Below are positions 56,220 to 64,000 of a DNA stretch of 64,000 bases, piece by piece. Each line of letters begins with the position of its first letter. Position 1 is the stretch's first letter. The stretch is from contig OU342632.1 of assembly GCA_910589415.1 (NCBI GenBank), positions 37,151,637 through 37,215,636 on the forward strand. Reading direction: 5' to 3'. The translations under genes were made by a program, and so were the position numbers. The notes beneath the pieces were generated by a model, which saw only the letters and a list, made by a program, of their open reading frames with translations, had not been told where the DNA came from and did no database searches. The stretch comes from Malachius bipustulatus (lineage: Eukaryota > Arthropoda > Insecta > Coleoptera > Melyridae).

Positions 56220-56733
56220 CAGTAGAGTCCCGTTCATTCGAGCTAAACGGGACCGGACGGTGCTCGGATTTGCGGGAAACTCGGATCTCACGGATGAAAA
56301 AATAATCCGTCTAATCCGACCGTCGCTGAACTTTGTTCCGCTTAAATCGAGCCCACGACATTTATGTAATTACATACATACCCAAAAATCAATTATTATT
56401 TCCGTTTGCCTCTTAAAAAGATCTGAAATATGTACCTAATAGGAACAGGATGTAATAAAATATCAAGTGGCTTATGACTTAGTTCTCATTCCTCTCTAAT
56501 ACTTTTCCAGATGCGTAGTTGTATGTACATTATGTACACATTCATAATATGTATAGTACATACATATGTATGTATGTATGTATGTATGTACTTTAACAGG
56601 GAATGCGATAGCTCGAATAAAGCGGAACCTAGCATAATGTTGCTCGGTTAATACGGATCGTGTAAATTCTATTTTTAGCTCGGATCACACGGAAGCTCGG
56701 AACACCGGGACTCGGATTAGCGAGACTCCACTG
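56220..56733. mobile_element. pogo/Tigger-like MITE, 514 bp
   Basis: The left end, CAGTAGAGTCCCGTTCATTC, and the right end (reverse complement CAGTGGAGTCTCGCTAATCC) are inverted repeats of the pogo/Tigger style (CAGTxGAxxCTCGxTxATCCG). They are flanked by TA at 56218-56219 and 56734-56735. Internal text such as GCTCGGATTTG and AGCTCGGATCACACGG is also mirrored. A (TATG)n microsatellite of about 30 bp lies at 56556-56590. No transposase. It ends 76 bp before the exon at 56810. Confidence 0.85.
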
Positions 56734-56809
56734 TATAATATTAATATAATTTTCTCTGTTCATAATTAAATAATAATTCATCTCCTAATATATTGTTCTT
56801 CTTTTTCAG

Positions 56810-56878
56810 ATGAAGACACCTATCTGTGGAATTTTAACAGTAACATTATGGATTATTAATAGTGTCACGTCATATAAT
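56810..56878 (+). CDS. Signal-peptide exon of an unidentified secreted protein
   Basis: ATG follows directly on a strong acceptor (polypyrimidine TTGTTCTTCTTTTTCAG, ending 56809). After exactly 23 codons comes a donor, AAT|GTAAGTAA (56878/56879), leaving a phase-0 intron. The peptide begins MKTPICGILTVTLW and ends NSVTSYN: a basic residue, a hydrophobic core and an AxA-like VTS cleavage site, as in a signal peptide. An exon holding little more than the signal peptide is common in secreted insect proteins. The protein cannot be named, because the next exons are not recognisable downstream in this window and may lie beyond it. An upstream 5' UTR exon is implied. Confidence 0.65.
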
Positions 56879-57086
56879 GTAAGTAATTCCATGATTTTTA
56901 TAACTTACCCTACCAATTATTCCAGAAATTAGGAAACTTTAAAAACTTTTTTTACTTTATTTATTAACAGTAACAAACTGATTTTAAATAATAGTCACTG
57001 ATTAGTAAATTCTTACTAAAGTCCATCAGATATGCCATTTTTTTTGTTTTGCTTAAGATTTGTAATTTTTTTATACATCTAGGTAA

Positions 57087-57824
57087 TACAGGGTTAGCCT
57101 ACATAATACGAAAAATGTTAGATGATTTCTTAGCTCATTCTAATAGAAAAAGTTGCCATTAACGTGTATTCGAAAATGCACCCGTTTTTGACATACAGTG
57201 TGATTGTAAAAAAAATTGTTTTTCCAGTATTTTGAAGTTACAAACCGGGAACCGTTTGAGATACAGAACTCAGCTTTTCTCCAAATTTTATCATTGCTAT
57301 TAGCTACTTTTTTTATACCAATTCTTTTTTTTTCATGTGTTATTGGGGGACATTTTAAGATTGATCGAAATTTTTTCCCTTCAATTTTCGACACATATTT
57401 TGAAACGTCCAAAACGAGTTTTCGACGAAAATTGCAATTTTTTTTTTTTTTTTGGAAAACGGTTTACGTTAGCCATTATGACCAAGAGTACCTTTTTTAT
57501 GTAGAAAATATTGACGGCTTAAAATATGTTTTCAAAATATCGAATTTTCCAGTGTCGTAGTGTCATCACTGGCATACGGAAAAAAATTAGTTATCATTAA
57601 AAAAGTAAATTTGGTACAGATATGTACCAAAGTTGACCTATGTACCATGAACGGTTCCTTAGATATCATCAAAAAAAAATTGAAAAAAGTATTTCTTTGA
57701 CACCCTGTATCTCAAAAACGGTGCGTTTGCGAGCCCACTTTATTGGGGACCCAACTTTTTTCCTTAGAATCAGCCAAGAAATCGCCCCCTAAAAGGTTTC
57801 GCACTTATTTAAGATAAACCTGTA
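57087..57824. mobile_element. Element with TACAGGGTT ends
   Basis: The left end, TACAGGGTTAGCCTACATAA, and the right end (reverse complement TACAGGTTTATCTTAAATAA) form short imperfect inverted repeats. A second end-like motif, CACCCTGTATCTCAAAAACG, lies inside at 57700. The open frames 57140-57412 minus and 57216-57560 plus are without domains. This is probably another non-autonomous member of the TACAGGG-ended group, inserted just downstream of the signal-peptide exon and so within its intron. Confidence 0.5.
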
Positions 57825-58013
57825 TATTAAAATGAGGTTCGGTGGAGACGTGACTATCTTTACCCCAAGATGACTCCTGTTTAACGTGACTTCCGAAACA
57901 CGTGCTTCTTATTAGAAAGATGAAAGTAGTACAATTTGGGCATAGGTTAGTATCACAAGGTGAGATCTATCGGAATAATAATTATTCAAAAATTGTACTG
58001 CTTCAAGGTGTAT

Positions 58014-58224
58014 TTACATCTAACGGCACGGACACGTACGGGTCCGGGTGTTCAACGTAGACGTGCATTTTTATTAATAAATGAATGGCTGCATTTAGAT
58101 CACGGGGACAGACTGACAACAAAACGTCGCTTTCAGATGTAATGCAGTCAATCAAAATCCATTTATTATTAAAAATGCACGTCTACGTTGAACACCCGGC
58201 CCGTGTCCGTGCCGTTAGATGTAA
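58014..58224. mobile_element. Short MITE with long, GC-rich inverted repeats
   Basis: TTACATCTAACGGCACGGAC and the following bases through ACGTGCATTTTTATTAATAA are mirrored by TTATTATTAAAAATGCACGT through GTGCCGTTAGATGTAA. The arms are about 65 bp with one small indel (ACGTACGGGTCC against ACGGGCC) around a centre of about 75 bp. The GC-rich ends stand out from the AT-rich surroundings. The superfamily and target-site duplication are unclear. Confidence 0.8.
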
Positions 58225-58599
58225 GTAGACCTTTACGGTCTTACAGCACTTTAAATAAATTATGGAATCTCTACTCACTCGCCATTCTTAAACCAGTAGT
58301 ATCGTTTCATTCTATTTTTGATGTCCTGAATATCCCTCAGCAATTTCCGGAACCTTTTTTGGTGCCACATGTAGAAACAAACTGAAGATATTATAATGAA
58401 ATATTTTTATTTCGTCAAAATTTGTGCAAATGTGCAAAATGTGCAAAGACCTTGTTTTCGCAAACATCTAGAAACAAGGAATTTTGCGTTAACGTAATTT
58501 AGTCGGTACTATCCCTAATTAGCTTATATTCGTCGTTTCAGGGCTGTAGTAGCTTGGTGCATGAGTATTCGATTGACAGCACTTTAATCACGAAAACTT

Positions 58600-59260
58600 T
58601 GGAGTTTAAAAAAAATGTAATATTTTTAAAAACGGGCTTAACGCCAAAACAAATCAAGGAAGAAATGGATAACACACTCGAAGACTCTGCCCCATCATAT
58701 TACAGTGACAAGGTGGATGTCAGGGATTAAATTGGGACGTACACGAGTACAAGGGATGAGCCTCGATCCGAACGCTCTGTGAAAGTGGCAACTCCTGAAA
58801 TGATTGAAAAAAATCGATCAAATCGTGCTCCAAGACCGCAAATTAAAGTTGTTTGAGATAACAAAGAATGTTAAAATATCAAAGGAACCTGTGGGTGATA
58901 TTTTAAACAATATTTTGAGTTTTAGAAAGATCTATGCGAGATGGGTGCCGTGTTTGCTGACACGTCACCAAATGTTGAAACGAAAAATTGTTTCAAGTGA
59001 GAACTTTACGCTTATACCATAAAAATTCCAATGAATTTTCTAGACGTTTTATAACGATGGATGAGACTTTGATCCACTACTACACTCCTGAAATCAAATT
59101 ACAGTCAAACTAGTGGATTTCACCAGGTGAAGGATTGAAAAAATTGTTGTTTTCTTTGTGAGGTCCGAGTATTTTCAACCAACCCTCGTAGATTTCTTTC
59201 AAAAAGCATATCCTCAACAAGGCAATTCTGAAAAAGCGAAATCCGCAGTAGGTTTCACAA
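58600..59260 (+). pseudogene. Broken mariner transposase gene
   Basis: Plus-strand text in order: GLTPKQIKEEMDNTLEDSAP (N-terminal helix-turn-helix), TSTRDEPRSERSVKVATPEM, KIDQIVLQDRKLKLFEITKN, ISKEPVGDIL, IYARWVPCLLT (the WVPHxL box), RRFITMDETLIHYYTPEIK (catalytic DETW region, Trp changed to Leu) and QWISPGE-like text. This is mariner order up to the first catalytic Asp, with the catalytic C-terminal half missing after about 59200. Frameshifts break it at several points. It is a different mariner lineage from the copy at 9.9 kb. I found no clear inverted repeats. Confidence 0.8.
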
Positions 59261-61044
59261 GAAATTTTCAGGAATGATGAATAATTCAAGCAGTGTTGAA
59301 AGGTTTTGTCCAGACAACCTTCTTTTAAAATTCCCTTATCATAATTTCAGTTAATAAAAGTTCATCCTCGATTATTCTACGTACCTAATCATGTTATTCT
59401 TCTTCTCCTTCTTGAAGACACACTACGCCTACTGGCAAAATTTCTTCTCCCCCTTCGTCGGCATTAACAATTTCTGATTCTTAAATTATTGTCACATGAA
59501 GTCAAGTCTTTTTAATGTAAATTATCTGAAAAGAGAAAAATATTATTTTTTTCAAAAATATGAATCCATTTATCATTTGAAAGCTTTACCGTCAATTTTT
59601 TGCCTTGCAGTTTTGGTGATAATTATCTTATATTAACAGAAGAACAAAGAATGACCCTCAAATGTTAAAGCTAGTTCTCTTATTTGAATTATCGTCAACA
59701 GATTTATGGTAGTCTGAAGAAAAAAATAAGCTGGGGGTCAAAATTGCAGTTATTGTTATAATTTTTCATTATTGATTACTGAAGACACTCTGTCTGAACC
59801 AGCCGAGTACCTACGTCATAGATTAAAAAAAAGTAACATTTTCTGTAATTTAACCATTTTATTGCTTTTTTAATCCCTTGTGGGAACTTCCTTTTGTGGT
59901 AAAAAGGTCAAGGATTTGCATATAATACATTTTCTGATCGGTTTCGAATATACATTTACATAATCATTATATAAAGACATCTTTATTGTCACCTGTTTTG
60001 AATATTAAGTTTTATTTATTGAAAAGTATTTTAATATTCTATTTTATACACATAAAGCATTATAATAATATCCCATCTTCCTTTATCTCTGTGTTACATA
60101 ATAGATTGTCATTGCCTATTATTTAATTATTGAATATTCTGGAAATCAAATGAATCTCCTTTTATCTTTTTTGCTATCTACTTCTTATGAATATTATAGA
60201 AATGTTAGTAATAATTAAATAATAATTTTCTAACAGAAGGAATATAATTATTATCAACTTGACTAGCATTTCGCTTTTATTCCTGTTCAAACTTTCTTAA
60301 CTGATGTTTAACAAAAGCATGAAGATCTTATCATAGCAGAAATGACTATTCTTCTTCCACCAGTTCCTTTGATTCAAAATATCGTGACCGGGACTCTTCT
60401 CGCTTGGGAAAAAATTCAGTTTCTTCGAATTCAAAAAGTTAGATACAAGCCCAGAATCCCAATCAAAGGATAAGCTCTCAAATTCAATTTTATTAATCAT
60501 ATTATTTAACATTCGGCCAAAAATAACTTGGCGGAATGTTAGTTAGATATGATTAACTATTGATAACAGCATGCAACTACTGACTTCTAGGCCAATTCCT
60601 TCAGACCAATTTTCCACTTCTAGAGTAGAAGCATCATTTGTCAAGCCTAGCGCTAGTGGTGAGAAGAATCTGCCTTGGCCTTGGAGTCTTGGTCTCCGTC
60701 TTGAAAAAAAACTAACACCGTCACTTTAGATGAAGTAGCGAGACCAAGACTTGACTTTCAACACAAAAATCATGTTTTCGAGCCCCTTGACCAGAACGAA
60801 CGCGAGTCTTGCTGATTGAAAACGTTATTTACTTCTCTATTTTTAGTACCTTTAAGGATTTGTCATCAGTTTAAAAAATCCCCATCTTTAACACGAGGCT
60901 TAGTGCAGACTATCAGACTTGTGAAATTTTAACAAAATCAAAACAGTTATTGATATTTATCAGACTTATATCTCAAATCTCGAGACTGTGGACATGGAAA
61001 ACCGCAAAAGTCTCGCAAATGAGACTAAGACTCCAAGACTAAAA
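59261..61044. other. Non-coding stretch
   Basis: No supportable gene. From about 60690 to 61030 words such as GGAGTCTTGGTCTCC, GACCAAGACTTGAC and GAGACTAAGACTCCAAGAC recur on both strands, continuing at 61195-61250 (AAAACCAAGACTGAA, ATACCAAGACAAAAG). This is a degenerate CAAGAC-rich repeat into which the MITE at 61045 inserted. Confidence 0.45.
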
Positions 61045-61193
61045 TGCCCGTATTCACAAACGATAATTTCCTAAATAATTACGTAATTAATTAAATGAGT
61101 GAGATGGAGATATGCAGTTTTTTTGCAATAGAATGAGATGGGGATAATTGATTACGTAATTATTTTGGAAATTATCGTTTGTGAATACGGGCA
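61045..61193. mobile_element. MITE, 149 bp, with 48-bp inverted repeats
   Basis: TGCCCGTATTCACAAACGAT and the following bases (AATTTCCTAAATAATTACGT) are mirrored by ACGTAATTATTTTGGAAATT followed by ATCGTTTGTGAATACGGGCA. The arms differ at only a few sites. The centre contains GAGTGAGATGGAGAT and AATGAGATGGGGAT. It is inserted within a CAAGAC-rich repeat. Non-coding. Confidence 0.85.
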
Positions 61194-61792
61194 TAAGTCT
61201 GATGCAAGACAAAACCAAGACTGAATATGCAATACCAAGACAAAAGCTATCATGGCTTTGGTTTAGGTTCTAGTATTATATTTGCCCATCGCCACCAGCT
61301 CTCAGTTTCTTATCTCGAGATTTACTAGGTGATCCTTTGGTCATTGACAGGTACCTATCCTAATTATCCAGATGAGTCTTTTCTGGATTAACCTGAATAT
61401 CAAGCATCTTATATTGGTCCAATTTAACAACCTAATGGCTGTTTAACATTGATTATTTTGATTAGAACCCGTCTCTACCTGGAAGACTATCTGGAGACGG
61501 GTGATATCCTTTGGATGACTAGTGGGTTCGTCGAGAAACACACGTTCAATCTAGATAGTTATTGATCAAATCTCTTGGTCTATTTGATTATTCTCCAAGC
61601 ATTTTTTCTAAGCTGCTTAAATTCACAATGCGTTTGGTGTCTCTTGAGCCTTTTCGGTGCTTATTGCTTGCTCAGCATTCTCAATTCTCAAATCAAAGCA
61701 ACCCATCCTCAATTGTCGATCCACAATGGGACCATATCCATATCTTTTGTCGGTGGGTAATTTCCCTTCTATCAATGTGAACATCGGCTGCT
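61194..61792. other. Non-coding stretch
   Basis: No supportable gene. Overlapping plus frames at 61562-61780, 61575-61760 and 61657-61869 show no domain; the most protein-like text (SSIVDPQWDHIHIF) matches nothing I know. Confidence 0.4.
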
Positions 61793-62500
61793 TAATAATA
61801 ATAATAATAATAATAAAGTTTATTGTATCACATCATTTACACTCAATATGCAAATACATAAAACTATAATTAAATTACATAGAACAATAGCAAACAACAA
61901 ACGAATTTTCAACTGGACGCAATAAAAAATAATTGACATAATAAATCCACAGAAATAAATGATGCTTTTAAACAATAAACATAATTATGCATGCATATAC
62001 GTATATACCTATCTTACAGGCACACATGTTCCACAGAAACCACCATTTGGTAGTTTGTATGTGGTGTACATTAGTATAGAACATGCAGCAGTCCCACCCA
62101 ACCACTGCCATTTCTCCATGCAGTCTGTACAAACTTATTTGACAACATATTACATTTGACATCAGCTATATGAACTATATTTTGTTTCTTTCTTTTTTCC
62201 CTGTTACAATTTTCTCTCTCTACAATCATTTAGAGTGTTTTTATCTACAATTTATTCCGTTAACAGTATCATGTATTAAATGTCTATCCGTATTTTTCAA
62301 CCACAACTTTAGTTTCCTTTTAAATGTTTTATGACTGTCCATACATTTTATGTGTGTTGGTAACATATTATAAAATTTGGGTCCCAAGTACGTATAGCTT
62401 CTTTGCCCAATTGTCTTGAAACATTTAGGAGTCGTAACAAAAAGCTCTTTTTGTCTAGTTGAGTAATTGTGAGAAATAGGTGTCAGGGACAACTTACTTG
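61793..62500 (-). pseudogene. LINE 3' end, CR1-like C-terminus with (ATT)n tail
   Basis: On the minus strand, residues from about 62480 to 62260 read HNYSTRQKELFVTTP, GQRSYTYLGPKFYNMLP, HKTFKRKLKLWL. This is the usual C-terminal tail of CR1-like and related non-LTR reverse transcriptases (YxTRxxxxLxxPxxxxxxxxxSxxYxGxxxWNxLPxxI...FKxxLKxxL). A 3' UTR of about 430 bp follows and ends in (ATT)n, seen as (AAT)n at 61793-61816. The copy is 5'-truncated. The exact clade is uncertain. Confidence 0.65.
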
Positions 62501-62689
62501 AGTGAATTTTTTTAAGAATCTGCTGACAAAAAAGTTGTCTGTGACAAAAAAGTGCTTGCTAGCTAATTTCATATCAATCAATTAGTTTGTTATACACGGC
62601 ATTAGAAGTATTTCAAGAGTTTTTTCTGAAGAGACTTAATTCAATCCTAGGTAACTTAAGTAACCAAGTTCAACATACTGGAACCATGT

Positions 62690-63190
62690 ACCTGGAGTTA
62701 ACCGTGGCAAGTTAATATTGGAAGAGTCGTCTTCAAACCTTCCCAATGAAATACTGCTCCTAAACAGAACACAGACCAGGACAGCAGTGGGACTTCTCAC
62801 AGGGAACTGCCACCTAAAAGAACATCTGCATAAGATAGGCGTCGACAGAGAAGAGCTACTAGAGAAGAAGAAGACAGAGAAGAGCAGTCTTTGCTTTGAG
62901 GAAGACGAGGACTTTCCATGTAATTTTTGAGTGTCTGCGGTTCTTGCCCGAACCCGCTCTACAGTTATGGGGGTAAACCTGCTTCATAAAGACTGCTGGC
63001 AAGAAAATCCTTGGCTAACAGACTGTTGAAAAAGGCTTGAAAGAGAATCTTATAAAAGGCTGTTCGAACTGTTCGACTAGTCAAGGACAGGATAAATACG
63101 AAAGAATACAATACGCATATACGGCTGCAGCATCACAGAGCACAAAACCGTCTTCTGTATTTAGCAGAACAAACAACAAACAACAATAAA
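62690..63190 (+). pseudogene. LINE ORF2 C-terminal fragment with (AAC)n tail
   Basis: Plus-strand text RTQTRTAVGLLTGNCHLKEH and HLHKIGVDREEL matches the stretch between RNase H and the terminal zinc finger in R1/Loa/jockey-type ORF2 proteins (LVGLLTGHCxLxxHLxxMG). The following part is scrambled, with CWQENPWLTDC recalling the final residues. The fragment ends in an (AAC)n-like run near 63165-63188, a plausible LINE tail. Stops and a simple-repeat expansion (GAAGAAGAAGACAGAGAAG) break it. Confidence 0.6.
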
Positions 63191-64000
63191 GTCTTCCTCG
63201 ATCATCCATTTGGTTTCAGAACATAATATGGCACAACTTGAAAAAAATATATCTTAGTTTTTTTTAAAGGTTCGACAAGCCTTTCGATAAAGTTAGGCTG
63301 ACTGAAGTTGATATAATATTAACTGCAAAAGACCTATCATATTGTATATTGTTACTTTTCCTCCTTGAAGTCTTATCCAAAAGACACATTTTTAATGACA
63401 CAATAAGGTGAATACACCGAACTATGCCTTATCAAGTCCGGCATGCCACATGAAACTGTACTATCTGATTGCTCGCAGGTCCGAGCTGCGAACTCGAAGA
63501 ATACTGTAAATTAATTTGCTTCTATGTATAAGGCTATCCTTAAACCAATTTGGACCTATTGAATTCTGCTATGGAAACCTACTAGTAACTTCAATGAAGT
63601 CTTGAAAGTCTTCGGCGTTTCCAGAATAAAGTATTGACATTAATAATGAAACCCCGTGGTAAACGGTTAACGGTAAACGGTAAGGGGTTTAAGGGTAAAC
63701 CCCTTAAACGCTTAGAACTGAAGATCTGGTGAAAAGATTTACAGTTAAATTATGTAATGTAATTATCTTTGTTTGATTTGAGTTTTAATCTATCCTTAAT
63801 GCATATAGCCCAGTCATTATATACTTTCAACCTTGGAAAAATTCTGTTGTCGATCTTTTTCTACCGGTTTATCCCTGCGCATCCATCAGCCATTTTGAAT
63901 TTTATGAAAATGTGTTTTTCCTAATTAACTCAGCAATTTTAAATTTTTTGGGCAAACCTAAGCTGATAGGAAATTTAATTTCCCACAACTTTGTTAATTA
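63191..64000 (+). other. Terminal stretch with a jockey reverse transcriptase scrap
   Basis: At 63525-63650 the plus strand reads YKAILKPIWTY, LWKPTSNFNE, FQNKVLTLIMKP, matching the jockey-clade stretch LYKxILKPIWTYGIQLWG...QxFQSKVLRxIxxAPW with one frameshift. It corresponds to the same region as the minus-strand scrap at 54.2 kb but is in opposite orientation. At 63655-63710 GGTAAACGGTTAACGGTAAA and GGGTAAACCCCTTAAACG form short direct and inverted repeats. Nothing else is recognisable up to the window end. Confidence 0.5.

Overview
This is AT-rich eukaryotic DNA from an arthropod, almost certainly an insect. The signs are mariner, pogo-like, I, R1 and jockey-type element remains, short introns, abundant TAGGTACC-like motifs, and an exon of the animal cytokinesis protein anillin. 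The many elements with TACAGGGTG termini remind me of beetle genomes, but I cannot fix the order from the sequence. There is no bacterial gene organisation, CRISPR array or clear tRNA gene.

Host gene content is very sparse. A minus-strand coding exon (4338-5220) encodes the N-terminus of a short anillin-family protein. A 59-bp 5' UTR intron lies just before it and a splice donor ends it; the later exons are not recognisable in the window. A tiny plus-strand exon (56810-56878) encodes a signal peptide of 23 codons between a good acceptor and a good donor.

The rest is intergenic or intronic DNA full of mobile elements. The largest is a complete, apparently young I-clade LINE on the minus strand (30361-35829). 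Both reading frames are open, and it has a 12-bp target-site duplication, a CAGT 5' end and a short (CA)n tail. Around it lie long foldback elements (2.2, 3.3, 7.3, 14.7, 15.4, 15.9, 22.1, 26.3 and 36.0 kb), TIR MITEs (6.2, 56.2, 57.1, 58.0 and 61.0 kb), two broken mariner transposase genes (9.9 kb minus, 58.6 kb plus), another transposase scrap (11.0 kb), and several LINE fragments (20, 29, 53.7-55.3, 61.8, 62.7 and 63.5 kb). A tandem satellite of about 230 bp rich in GAGATA lies at 39.1-40.5 kb.

The most striking feature is at 48.9-49.5 kb. A unit repeating at exactly 298 bp carries, on the minus strand, a sequence that fits every core and helix requirement of a type I hammerhead self-cleaving ribozyme (49047-49116). 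An inverted second copy of the unit begins essentially at the predicted cleavage site. This is what is expected of an animal retrozyme or of the terminal repeats of a Penelope-like element: a small non-autonomous retroelement that moves through a self-cleaved RNA. A second hammerhead-like core without a convincing stem I lies at 17.69-17.72 kb.
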